Both the position numbers and the translations under genes were made by a program. The notes beneath the pieces are model-generated. The model saw only the letters and a list, made by a program, of their open reading frames with translations. It was not told the DNA's origin and made no database searches. Shown here piece after piece: positions 16,240 to 24,718 of a DNA stretch of 43,104 nucleotides (positions within the stretch are counted from its first letter, which is position 1; each line of letters opens with the position of its first letter). The stretch comes from Candidatus Faecousia faecavium. Its GTDB lineage: Bacteria; Bacillota; Clostridia; Oscillospirales; Oscillospiraceae. The stretch covers positions 1 to 43,104 of the forward strand of contig DVGO01000067.1 of assembly GCA_018712645.1 (NCBI GenBank), read 5' to 3'.

Positions 16240-17985
16240 TTAAGGCATCCGGGCGGGGACAGAGCCGGTTACCACTGTGGAAAACCGGTGAACACCCGGC
16301 TGCAAGGTAAAGCAGAGGGTGGGAATCCGGGTAACCGGGAACAGAAGATTGGTATTGGGATAGGCGTTTACCAGCACCGGCTTACAGGGAAGATCCTCAC
16401 AGCGTATGCTGCTGGTGCCCCAGGGGGCGCGGACAGATACGCTGCGGTCAGTCAGTTCTACCATATCCGGGGTGCAAAGGCTTCCTTCCCCCTGAGCGCT
16501 GATGGCAAAGCCGCCGTCGGCCACATCGATTTTCCGGTCGGTGGAGATCACATAGTCCCGACGATGGCTGGGAAAGTCCGGGGTGACGGTGACTTTCACC
16601 GTAACGCCGGGCATGGGCTGAAATCGCCGCCAGGTCTGCTGGGGGCTGACCCGATAGTCCAGAAATCCCCGCTGCATCCGGTAGTGATCTTCTCCGGCTT
16701 CGCTTACCGCCAGACAGCTGTCAAAGGCTCCTTCTTCCAGGGAATCTCCCCGGGACACGGAATAGCCGAACCGGCTGGAATAGACCAGCTTTTCGTATTT
16801 CGCAGCCACCTGCCCCAGCTGGCACACGCAGCTGTGGCCGGCGGGGAACATCTGCACCTGGGATTCGTCCCGGCGCAGAATCATCCGGGCGGCGGGAAGA
16901 TAGGCTTCTTTTTCCAGCTGAGGAACCACCTCCGGGCTGGTCCAGAAGGGGTGATCCTCCGGCAGAGCCAGGCACAAAAACGCCTTGAAGGCCCAGTAAG
17001 GCGAGCCGGGGGCGTTGTAGTTTTCGCTCATGCACAGGTTGGGATAGGAGTAGCCCACACTCAGAAGTCCGTCGGAAGTGAAGATGGGCTGGTTAAACCA
17101 ATCCCGCAGGTTGCCCAGTACCCGGGACTTCATCACGCCCCAGGGCAGGGCTTCCACTCCGGCAAAGGCCAGGGCGGAGAAAAAGGCACACTGACCAAAG
17201 CGGTAGGTCAAACTCCGGCCAAAGCACATGGACCGGCCGCCGTCTTCAAACCAGTACAGGTAATCCTGGACAAACCGAGCCGCCCTCTGGCGGAAGATTT
17301 CCGCATGTTTCGGATCCTGCTTCGCCATAAAATGGCTGTAAAGCAGACCGTAATAGTGCATGCCGAAGGGGATGTAGTAGTCACGCTGGCTGGGCTGGCC
17401 GTCAAAATACCAGCCGTCACAATCGTAACAGGTATCCAGGAAGGCAAGATCTTCCTGAATCACGGACAAATCCGCATCCCAGCCCATGGTGATAAAAGCG
17501 GTGTGCACCAGCACCCGGAAGAAATACCAGTTGTTTCTGGGAATCTGCTTGCCGTCCACCCCGGACAGCCAGGTGTGAAGATTCTTCGCTTCCTGGTCGG
17601 TAAGGCGGAGCTTCTTTCCGCAGAGCATCAGCGTCAGGGCGATGGCGGCCATCTCCACAATCCGCTGGTCATAGTCACGGACCTGGCCCCAGTAGGCAGG
17701 ATGCTCCGGATTGGTGCCATTGACCAGTCCTTCCCGGAACAGGGGCAGGTATTCCTCCCCTTCTCCCTGGGACCATAGCGGAGCCATGCCCCAGAGCATC
17801 CGGGAAAAGGCCTCCATCTCGGCCACTTTTTCGCCGTAGTGGGCGCCGTGATCTCCCAGATGAATCCCGGCGAAGCCCGGGGTAAAATGGGCTTTCACCG
17901 GTTCCATCATGGCCAGCAGCGCCTGCACCACATCGGCTCGGGTTTTCAAGGGGTTTTGGTAAATGGGCAGGTTGAAACGCTCCAT
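16240..17985 (-). CDS. DUF2264 family protein, possible glycan-processing enzyme
   Basis: A 581-residue protein with no signal peptide. Its motifs (HYGEKVAEMEAFSRMLWG at 48-66, RDYDQRIVEMAAIAL near 103, NNWYFFRVLVH near 151, SQRDYYIPFGMHYYGLLYS near 201, WAFKAFLCLALPEDHPFW near 345) match the DUF2264 family as I remember it. This family is uncharacterised, is predicted to form an (alpha/alpha) barrel, and is often found beside carbohydrate genes. The C-terminal third (about 380-581) is beta-rich, as in heparinase-like lyases. It lies 12 bases behind a GH88 unsaturated glucuronyl hydrolase, with its ribosome site AAGGAG touching that stop codon, so the two are tightly coupled. Since no recognisable polysaccharide lyase is in the window, this protein is a candidate for a missing depolymerising or debranching step. 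That is inference. Confidence 0.85.
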   Translation of the reverse strand: MERFNLPIYQNPLKTRADVVQALLAMMEPVKAHFTPGFAGIHLGDHGAHYGEKVAEMEAFSRMLWGMAPLWSQGEGEEYLPLFREGLVNGTNPEHPAYWGQVRDYDQRIVEMAAIALTLMLCGKKLRLTDQEAKNLHTWLSGVDGKQIPRNNWYFFRVLVHTAFITMGWDADLSVIQEDLAFLDTCYDCDGWYFDGQPSQRDYYIPFGMHYYGLLYSHFMAKQDPKHAEIFRQRAARFVQDYLYWFEDGGRSMCFGRSLTYRFGQCAFFSALAFAGVEALPWGVMKSRVLGNLRDWFNQPIFTSDGLLSVGYSYPNLCMSENYNAPGSPYWAFKAFLCLALPEDHPFWTSPEVVPQLEKEAYLPAARMILRRDESQVQMFPAGHSCVCQLGQVAAKYEKLVYSSRFGYSVSRGDSLEEGAFDSCLAVSEAGEDHYRMQRGFLDYRVSPQQTWRRFQPMPGVTVKVTVTPDFPSHRRDYVISTDRKIDVADGGFAISAQGEGSLCTPDMVELTDRSVSVRAPWGTSSIRCEDLPCKPVLVNAYPNTNLLFPVTRIPTLCFTLQPGVHRFSTVVTGSVPARMP

Positions 17986-17997
17986 ACGTTCGCTCCT

Positions 17998-19155
17998 TTA
18001 CAGCCAGTAGCAGCAGGGGCCGTAGAGCAGGCAGTACAGCGCTTCCATGTAGTAATAGTCGCCCCAGATCATGCACTCATCAATGCCCCGGTTGTGGGGG
18101 ATGGAGTACACGCCGTGGCGCAGGATGCCCTCCTGCTCCGGGTTATCCTGGGTGGTGTAGTTCTGGGCCAGGCTGGACATCATGTCCACCAGTGCCTTCT
18201 GATACACTTCCCGCTTCGGGTCGGTCAGGGGCAGGTGGCGCAGCAGCTCCAGAATGCCGCAGCAGACCACGGCGGCAGCGGAACTGTCCCGGGGCTGATC
18301 GCCTTCGGTGAAGTACAGGTCCCAGTAGCAGATGTGATCTTCCGGCAGATGCTCCAGGAAGTAATCCAGAACATCACAGGCAGCCTTCAGGAAGGACTTG
18401 TCTCCGGTGTGAGCATAGCTCAGGGCAAAGCCATAAACGCCCCAGGACTGACCCCGTGCCCAGCAGGAGGTATCGCTGTAGCCCTGGGCGGTGCGTCCGA
18501 ACCGAGGCTCGCCGGTTTCCACATCCATGTAGTAGGTGTGGTAGGTGGAGTGGTCGGGGCGGATGATGTACTTGCGAGCCTGGCAGGCATGGCGGTAGGC
18601 GATTTCCTTGTAGGACGGATCGCCGGTAACCCGGCTGGCCTGGTACAGCAGCGGCAGATTCAGCAGGCAGTCGATGATCATGCGGCCCCGGTTTTCCGGG
18701 TCGGTCAGATCGCCCCAGGCCTGAATGACCCCGGCTTCCGGGAAATACCGGGCTTTGAGGTAATCGGCGGCTTTAATAAAGGCGGCCTTTGCCCGCTCGT
18801 CCCCCAGCAGATGCATGGCAGGACCGCAGGACAGAGAGTACAGGAAGCCCAGATCGTGGGTGTCAATATAACCGGGTTTTTCCACCCGCTCGTAGAAGCT
18901 TTCCAGCTGGGGCTTCAGAGACTGCAGATAGGCATCGTCTTTGGTATGCTCCCACAGCAGCCACAGCATGCCGCTGTAGAACGAAGTGGTCCATTCAAAG
19001 TTTTCCGTTTCCTCGGGGTAACGCAGCCCTTCCGTGTTGGCTCCGGGGAAGGTGTCATGGAAGCGGCTGCGGAGCTGGTCAACTTTGGTTTTGCAGAAGT
19101 CCAGCTGCTCCAGGGCAAAAGCGGGGGTCAGCACATCGCTGCGTTGATTCATCAT
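17998..19155 (-). CDS. Unsaturated glucuronyl hydrolase, GH88
   Basis: Removes the 4,5-unsaturated uronic acid from lyase-generated disaccharides by hydrating the vinyl-ether bond; the product converts spontaneously to 5-keto-4-deoxyuronate, the KduI substrate. The 385-residue length fits the family. Catalytic residues appear in THDLGFLY (Asp101) and MIIDCLLNLPLL (Asp162); the 61-residue spacing equals that of Asp88 and Asp149 in the Bacillus enzyme. GYSDTSCWARGQSWGVYGF, DSSAAAVVCCGILEL and DECMIWGDYYYMEAL are GH88 signatures. No signal peptide, hence cytosolic. It is the first gene of a minus-strand operon with DUF2264 and discoidin-like genes and has a consensus promoter. GH105 is an alternative with the same fold, but the motifs favour GH88. 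Confidence 0.92.
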   Translation of the reverse strand: MMNQRSDVLTPAFALEQLDFCKTKVDQLRSRFHDTFPGANTEGLRYPEETENFEWTTSFYSGMLWLLWEHTKDDAYLQSLKPQLESFYERVEKPGYIDTHDLGFLYSLSCGPAMHLLGDERAKAAFIKAADYLKARYFPEAGVIQAWGDLTDPENRGRMIIDCLLNLPLLYQASRVTGDPSYKEIAYRHACQARKYIIRPDHSTYHTYYMDVETGEPRFGRTAQGYSDTSCWARGQSWGVYGFALSYAHTGDKSFLKAACDVLDYFLEHLPEDHICYWDLYFTEGDQPRDSSAAAVVCCGILELLRHLPLTDPKREVYQKALVDMMSSLAQNYTTQDNPEQEGILRHGVYSIPHNRGIDECMIWGDYYYMEALYCLLYGPCCYWL

Positions 19156-19505
19156 GTATCATCCTTTCAAACTTCTGGGGGAATGCCCGGAAAGCGGTTT
19201 GTCCAAATATTCCGCCTTCCGAAAGTAACAACCCTTCGGGATGCCAGGTCTCTGCCGGAGTGTCCTCCCAATCCGGGAGACAGCAGGGCGGACCGTTCGA
19301 CCTCATTATAGGATAATCCGTCCGTCCTGTAAACCACGATTCTTCCCGCCGGGGATTTCTGCCCGCCGGTACAGCAGCTTCCAACGACAAAAATTAAAAT
19401 TTTGCCGTTTCCACCAAAAGGCGTATTGCCTTTTCTGCCTGTTCCTGTATAATAGAAAAAGGATGCTGTGTCTCAGAACAACAACAAGCAAAAGGAGAAT
19501 TTCAA
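19156..19505. promoter_or_regulatory. Divergent control region between the GH88 and KduI operons
   Basis: Two sigma-A promoters face apart. Minus strand: TTTACA (19333-19328), 17 bases, TATAAT (19310-19305), serving GH88. Plus strand: TTGCCT (19426-19431), 16 bases, TATAAT (19448-19453), serving kduI. Between them lies an imperfect inverted repeat, AACGACAAAAATT (19383-19395) with AATTTTGCCGTT (19398-19409), 17 bases upstream of the plus -35 box, a good operator candidate. No reading frame with a ribosome site is seen here. Confidence 0.65.
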
Positions 19506-20348
19506 ATGGACATTCGGTATTCTTGCAACCAGCGTGATTTCAAGCGTTACACCACCGAGGAAACGCGGAAAGAATTCCTGATCGAGAATCTGTATGTGCC
19601 CGATGAGGTGGTAGCGGTATACAGCCATGTGGACCGTATGGTGACCATGGGTGTTATGCCTGTAACACAGAGTGTGTCGATTGACAAGGGTATTGATATC
19701 TGGAAGAACTTCGGTACAAGCTATTTCCTGGAACGCCGGGAAATCGGTATTTTCAACATCGGCGGCAGCGGCACCGTCAGCGTGGACGGCACGGTGTATC
19801 CCATGGGCTACAAGGACTGCCTGTACATCACCCGGGGTGCAAAGGAAGTGCTCTTTGCCAGCGACGACTCCGCAAAGCCCGCCAAGTTCTACATGGTTTC
19901 CGCTCCTGCCCACTGCAGCTACGAAACCAAGCTGATCAAGATTGCAGACGCTGCCAAGAAGCCTCTGGGCGCAATGGAGACTTCCAACAAGCGGGTCATC
20001 AACCAGTTCATCCACCCCGATGTGCTGAAAACCTGCCAGCTGTCCATGGGTATGACGGTTCTGGAGCCCGGCTCTGTCTGGAACACCATGCCCGCCCACA
20101 CCCACGAGCGGCGGATGGAAGTGTACATGTACTTCGAGGTGCCGGAGAACAATGTGGTGTTCCACATGATGGGCGAAGGCCAGGAAACCCGCCATATCGT
20201 GATGCAGAACGAGCAGGCAGTGATCAGCCCCTCCTGGTCCATCCACGCCGGCGCCGGCACCAGCAACTACACCTTCATCTGGGCCATGGGCGGCGAGAAC
20301 CAGGCCTTTGATGATATGGACACCATCCCCACCACCGAGCTGCGCTGA
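19506..20348 (+). CDS. kduI: 5-dehydro-4-deoxy-D-glucuronate isomerase KduI
   Basis: Isomerises 5-keto-4-deoxyuronate, the product of unsaturated uronic acid release, to 2,5-diketo-3-deoxygluconate (DKII). The 280-residue length is the family norm. The cupin zinc ligands are visible in PAHTHERRMEVYMYF (His198, His200, Glu205) and SWSIHAGAGT (near 245). The N-terminus (IRYSCNQRDFKRYTTEETR) and IGIFNIGGSGTVSVDG are typical of KduI. AAGGAG precedes the ATG. It is the first gene of a kduI-kduD-GH112 operon, directly downstream of a strong promoter and divergent from the GH88 gene that makes its substrate. Confidence 0.96.
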   Translation: MDIRYSCNQRDFKRYTTEETRKEFLIENLYVPDEVVAVYSHVDRMVTMGVMPVTQSVSIDKGIDIWKNFGTSYFLERREIGIFNIGGSGTVSVDGTVYPMGYKDCLYITRGAKEVLFASDDSAKPAKFYMVSAPAHCSYETKLIKIADAAKKPLGAMETSNKRVINQFIHPDVLKTCQLSMGMTVLEPGSVWNTMPAHTHERRMEVYMYFEVPENNVVFHMMGEGQETRHIVMQNEQAVISPSWSIHAGAGTSNYTFIWAMGGENQAFDDMDTIPTTELR

Positions 20349-20362
20349 CAGGAGGAACGGAA

Positions 20363-21154
20363 ATGAATCTATTTTCTCTGGAAGGTAAGGTCGCCCTGGT
20401 TACCGGCGGCGCCCATTCCATCGGATTTGCCATCGGCGTTGGCCTGGCCCAGGCCGGTGCCCGGGTCTGCTTCAACTGCTCCAACCAGGCCAGCCTGGAG
20501 CGGGGCATGGAAGCCTACCGCCAGGCAGGGGTAGATGTCCACGGCTATGTGGCGGACGTCACCGACGAAACCGCAGTTGCTTCTATGGTTGCCAAGATTC
20601 GGGAAGAAGTGGGCATCATTGACATTCTGGTCAACAATGCCGGTATTATCAAGCGGATTCCCATGACCGAAATGTCCGTGGAGGATTTCTCCAAGGTCAT
20701 CGACGTGGACCTGGTGGCCCCCTTTATCTGCGCCAAGGCGGTCATTCCCGGCATGCGGGAAAAGGGCCACGGCAAAATCATCAACATCTGCTCCATGATG
20801 AGCGAGCTGGGCCGGGAAACCGTCAGTGCCTACGCCGCTGCCAAGGGCGGATTGAAGATGCTGACCCGGAACATCTGCTCCGAGTTCGGCGGAGAGAATA
20901 TCCAGTGCAACGGCATCGGCCCCGGCTACATTGCCACCAGCCAGACCGCACCCCTGCGGGAGCGGAAGGCCGACGGCAGCCGTCACCCCTTCGACCAGTT
21001 TATCATCTCCAAGACTCCCGCCGGCCGCTGGGGCACCACCGATGATCTGGTCGGTCCCACCGTGTTCCTGGCTTCCGACGCCAGTAACTTTGTCAACGGC
21101 CACATCCTGTATGTGGACGGCGGCATCCTGGCCTACATCGGCAAACAGCCCTGA
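20363..21154 (+). CDS. kduD: 2-dehydro-3-deoxy-D-gluconate 5-dehydrogenase KduD
   Basis: Short-chain dehydrogenase that reduces 2,5-diketo-3-deoxygluconate (DKII) to 2-keto-3-deoxygluconate (KDG). The 263 residues contain the cofactor motif TGGAHSIG (14-21), NNAG (91-94) and the catalytic Ser144, Tyr157 and Lys161 (YAAAKGG). LVNNAGIIKRIPMTEMS and the ending LYVDGGILAYIG are usual for KduD. It begins 14 bases after kduI with AGGAGG in the gap, so both are one transcript. Other sugar-alcohol SDRs share the fold, but the neighbour fixes the assignment. Confidence 0.95.
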   Translation: MNLFSLEGKVALVTGGAHSIGFAIGVGLAQAGARVCFNCSNQASLERGMEAYRQAGVDVHGYVADVTDETAVASMVAKIREEVGIIDILVNNAGIIKRIPMTEMSVEDFSKVIDVDLVAPFICAKAVIPGMREKGHGKIINICSMMSELGRETVSAYAAAKGGLKMLTRNICSEFGGENIQCNGIGPGYIATSQTAPLRERKADGSRHPFDQFIISKTPAGRWGTTDDLVGPTVFLASDASNFVNGHILYVDGGILAYIGKQP

Positions 21155-21249
21155 GCGGGCTGGGCGCAAGGCGCATACAAACCCATTCAAAACAATCCTC
21201 GTGTCAGCGCAAGAAAGCTGCCGGGGAGAAAGAGCATAAGGAGGTCTGC

Positions 21250-23433
21250 ATGAGCAATCAGACTTTTGACCGCAGCCGCGGTCGCGTAACCATCCCCACG
21301 GACCTGGACGTGGTCCCCGAAACCCTGGAGATCATGAAGCGCTGGGGCGCCGATGCCATCCGTGACTGCGACGGCACCGATTTCCCCGCAGAACTGAAGG
21401 ACCTGGACGCCAAAATTTACTCCACCTACTACACCACCCGGAAAGACAATGCCTGGGCCAAGGCCAACCCCGACGAAGTGCAGCAGTGCTACATCATGAC
21501 CGGCTTCTATACCGCCTCCGAGGGCGCTCTGTCCATCCCGCTGATGAAGGGCATCTCTCCGGAACTGATGGAAGTCAACACCCGTGACGATATCAAGCGC
21601 TGGTGGGAAGTTATGGACAGAACCACCGGTCAGCCTCTGAGCACCGACGACTGGCGCTATGACAGCGAAACCGGCTGCGTGGTGATTGACAAGCCCCAGG
21701 CATTCCACGAGTATACCGTGGCCTTCCTGGCTTACCTGATCTGGGACCCGGTGCACATGTACAATGCCGTGACCAACAACTGGCAGAACTTCGAGCACCA
21801 GATCACCTTTGACGTCCGCCAGCCCAAGACCCACAAGTTCACCATGGAGCGGCTGCGCAAGTTCATTGCCGACCATCCTTACGTCAACGTGATCCGCTAC
21901 ACCACCTTCTTCCATCAGTTTACCCTGATGTTTGACGAACTGAAGCGGGAGAAGTATGTGGACTGGTACGGCTACTCCGCTTCCGTGTCTCCGTACATTC
22001 TGGAGCAGTTTGAGAAGGAAGTGGGCTATAAGTTCCGTCCCGAGTTCATCGTGGACCAGGGCTACTACAACAACCAGTACCGGGTTCCCTCCAAGGAATT
22101 CAAGGACTTCCAGGCCTTCCAGCGCCGGGAAGTGGCGAAGCTGGCCAAGGAAATGGTGGACATCACCCACGAGCTGGGTCTGGAAGCCATGATGTTCCTG
22201 GGCGACCACTGGATCGGCATGGAGCCGTTCATGGAAGAGTGGAAGAGCATCGGCATGGATGCCGTGGTTGGCTCCGTGGGCAACGGCTCTACCCTGCGTC
22301 TGATCTCCGACATTCCTGGCGTCAAGTACACCGAAGGCCGGTTCCTGCCCTACTTCTTCCCGGATACCTTCCACGAAGGCGGCGCCCCGGTGAGAGAGGC
22401 CAAGGAGAACTGGGTTACTGCCCGTCGGGCCATTCTGCGTAAGCCCATCGACCGGATCGGCTACGGCGGATACCTGAAGCTGGCCCTGCAGTTCCCCGAG
22501 TTTATCGACTACATCGAATCCGTGTGCAACGAGTTCCGGGAACTGTATGAGAACATCAAGGGCACCACTCCCTACTGCGTCAAGACCGTGGCTGTCCTGA
22601 ACTGCTGGGGCAAGATGCGTGCCTGGGGCTGCCATATGGTGCACCATGCCCTGTACCAGAAGCAGAACTATTCCTACGCCGGTATCATTGAAGCTCTGTC
22701 CGGCGCTCCCTTTGACGTGAAGTTCATCTCCTTTGACGATATCCGCAAGGACCCCAAAGTTCTCGACGGCGTCGATGTGATTATCAACGTCGGTGACGGC
22801 GATACCGCTCATACCGGCGGCACCGAGTGGGAAGATCCCGCTATCAGCGCAGCCATCCGTGGCTTTGTCCATCGGGGCGGCGGCTTCATCGGCGTGGGCG
22901 AGCCTGCTGGCCACCAGTACCAGGGCCATTACCTGCAGCTGAGCAGCGTCATGGGCGTGGAGAAGGAAACCGGCTTCACCCTGAACTACGACAAGTACAA
23001 CTGGGCCCAGCTGCACAACCACTTCATCCTGGAGGATGTGAAGGGCGAAGTAGACTTCGGCGAAGGCAAGAAGAACATCTATGCCCTGCCCAACGCCCAG
23101 ATTCTGGTGCAGAAGGACAAGGAAGTGCAGATGGCGGTCAACGACTTCGGCAGCGGCCGCAGCGTGTATATCTCGGGTCTGCCCTACTCCTTCGAGAACA
23201 GCCGTGTGCTGTACCGGGCCATCTTGTGGTCTGCCCATGCAGAGGAAGAGCTGCACAAGTGGTACTCCACCAACTACAATGTGGAAGTCCATGCCTTTGT
23301 CAAGAACGGCAAGTACTGCGTGGTAAACAACACCTACGAGCCTCAGACCACCACGGTTTACACCGACAAGGGCTCCTTCTCTCTGAAGATGGACGCCAAC
23401 GAAATCAAGTGGTACGAAATCGAGTCTGTATAA
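21250..23433 (+). CDS. GH112 beta-1,3-galactosyl-N-acetylhexosamine phosphorylase
   Basis: Phosphorolyses Gal-beta-1,3-GalNAc (galacto-N-biose) or Gal-beta-1,3-GlcNAc (lacto-N-biose) to galactose 1-phosphate and free HexNAc in the cytosol. The 727 residues are typical of GH112, with RWGADAIRDCDGT (31-43), HEYTVAFLAYLIWDPVHMYN (153-172), RYTTFFHQFTLMFDE, AMMFLGDHWIG (proposed general acid Asp319), GVKYTEGRFLPYFFPDTF and INVGDGDTAHTGG. These match, from memory, the Bifidobacterium LnpA enzyme. AAGGAGGT lies before the ATG. It is third in the kduI-kduD operon, an unusual partner for uronate genes. Galactosyl-1,4-L-rhamnose phosphorylase, another GH112 activity, is the main alternative and would fit pectin instead of host glycans. 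Confidence 0.92.
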   Translation: MSNQTFDRSRGRVTIPTDLDVVPETLEIMKRWGADAIRDCDGTDFPAELKDLDAKIYSTYYTTRKDNAWAKANPDEVQQCYIMTGFYTASEGALSIPLMKGISPELMEVNTRDDIKRWWEVMDRTTGQPLSTDDWRYDSETGCVVIDKPQAFHEYTVAFLAYLIWDPVHMYNAVTNNWQNFEHQITFDVRQPKTHKFTMERLRKFIADHPYVNVIRYTTFFHQFTLMFDELKREKYVDWYGYSASVSPYILEQFEKEVGYKFRPEFIVDQGYYNNQYRVPSKEFKDFQAFQRREVAKLAKEMVDITHELGLEAMMFLGDHWIGMEPFMEEWKSIGMDAVVGSVGNGSTLRLISDIPGVKYTEGRFLPYFFPDTFHEGGAPVREAKENWVTARRAILRKPIDRIGYGGYLKLALQFPEFIDYIESVCNEFRELYENIKGTTPYCVKTVAVLNCWGKMRAWGCHMVHHALYQKQNYSYAGIIEALSGAPFDVKFISFDDIRKDPKVLDGVDVIINVGDGDTAHTGGTEWEDPAISAAIRGFVHRGGGFIGVGEPAGHQYQGHYLQLSSVMGVEKETGFTLNYDKYNWAQLHNHFILEDVKGEVDFGEGKKNIYALPNAQILVQKDKEVQMAVNDFGSGRSVYISGLPYSFENSRVLYRAILWSAHAEEELHKWYSTNYNVEVHAFVKNGKYCVVNNTYEPQTTTVYTDKGSFSLKMDANEIKWYEIESV

Positions 23434-23438
23434 CAAAA

Positions 23439-23475
23439 TTATCGCCCTGCCGACAGGCAGGGCGATAAATACACA
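23439..23475. terminator. Bidirectional terminator between GH112 and anSME genes
   Basis: TTATCGCCCTGCC (23439-23451) and GGCAGGGCGATAA (23456-23468) form a perfect 13-bp stem with loop GACA, between convergent genes. Confidence 0.85.
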
Positions 23476-23487
23476 CGCTGGTTTTCC

Positions 23488-24591
23488 TCAGTGCAGGGTT
23501 CTGGCAATGGCGCTAAAGGAAGTGATGACATCCTCCAGGAACATCCGGTGACCACAGATGCCGTTTTTTCCAGGAGAGAAAACCTGGTTTCTCATACGGG
23601 CGCAGCCTCCTCCGCAGATGCGCAGGAAAGGGCAGCTGTCACACTCCGGATTCCGGGGAACTTCCCGTCGGGCAAATTCCTGCATCTTCGGTGACAGGAA
23701 AACCTCCCGAAGGGACTGCGTCGTCAGATTCCCTGTCTGGTAAGTATCCAGCACATAAAAATCGCAGGGATATACGCTCCCGTCTGCTTCCACCACAATC
23801 TGAGGACTGCACCTGCCCAACTGGCCGCAGCTGCCCTGGATTCCCCGGGCCAGAAGCTGGATGTAGTCGTCAAAGAGTTTGATGCTGAAGTACTTATCCT
23901 GACCGAAGGCTGTCAGCCACAGGTCAAACAGTCCCCGGTAAAAGTCAGCGTACCGCTCCGGCGTGATGCCCCAGGGGGTGCTTTGCCCGTCCAGCTCGTT
24001 CAGACAAGGGATAAACTGAACGTATTGCAGCTGATTTTCAACCAAAAAGTTCCAGATTTCTTTTGGGTGCCGGGCCATTTCCCGGGTCAGAACCATCAGC
24101 ACGTTGTACTGGGTTCCGGATTGCTCCAGCAGCTTCCTGGCATCCATCACCTGTCGGAAGGTTCCGCTCCCGTCGGGAGCTTTTCGCTGGGCGTTGTGGA
24201 TTTTGGCAGGGCCGTCCAGGGACAGCCCTACCAGAAAGTGGTTTTCCTTCAGAAAGGTGCACCATGCTTCGTCCAGCAGAATGCCGTTTGTTTGCAGGGC
24301 ATAGTGAATATCTACCCCCCGCTGCGCCTGGGGCTTGCAGTAGTTTGTAAAGTGCCGGTAGAAATCCAGCCCCACCAGCGTCGGTTCACCACCCTGAAAC
24401 ACAAAGCTTACCCGGTCCCCCGGCACCAGATCCCGGAAGATGTTGTCCAAAATCTGCTCCATGACAGAAATGGACAGAAAACCATAGCTGGCAGTATCCC
24501 GGCGGCAGCTTACATCCCGATAAAAGCAGTAGCTGCAACGCAGATTGCAGGCGGAGGAAGCCGGTTTGAGCATAATGGACAGATTTTTCAT
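23488..24591 (-). CDS. Anaerobic sulfatase-maturating enzyme (radical SAM, SPASM)
   Basis: Radical S-adenosylmethionine enzyme that oxidises the active-site Cys (or Ser) of sulfatases to formylglycine without oxygen. The 367 residues show the radical SAM cluster motif CNLRCSYC (Cys15, Cys19, Cys22), FVFQGGEPTL, and Cys-rich SPASM sites for two auxiliary clusters (GSCGQLGRCSP near 255-265, and CDSCPFLRICGGGCAR near the end). The start at 24591 gives MKNLSIMLKPASSACNLRC, the family's normal N-terminus; an extension to 24732 would overlap the divergent sulfatase start. The sulfatase gene begins 127 bases away on the other strand, which strongly suggests it is the client. Confidence 0.93.
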   Translation of the reverse strand: MKNLSIMLKPASSACNLRCSYCFYRDVSCRRDTASYGFLSISVMEQILDNIFRDLVPGDRVSFVFQGGEPTLVGLDFYRHFTNYCKPQAQRGVDIHYALQTNGILLDEAWCTFLKENHFLVGLSLDGPAKIHNAQRKAPDGSGTFRQVMDARKLLEQSGTQYNVLMVLTREMARHPKEIWNFLVENQLQYVQFIPCLNELDGQSTPWGITPERYADFYRGLFDLWLTAFGQDKYFSIKLFDDYIQLLARGIQGSCGQLGRCSPQIVVEADGSVYPCDFYVLDTYQTGNLTTQSLREVFLSPKMQEFARREVPRNPECDSCPFLRICGGGCARMRNQVFSPGKNGICGHRMFLEDVITSFSAIARTLH

Positions 24592-24718
24592 AAGCAACAC
24601 CTGAACCCTACTTTTTTCACTAGCATAGTCCCAATCCCCGTCGCCGTCAAGGAAAAATTCCCGCCTCTGTGCCCCATCCGTGACAGGCGCACCCATGATT
24701 TTGTAAGGAGAAACCGAA

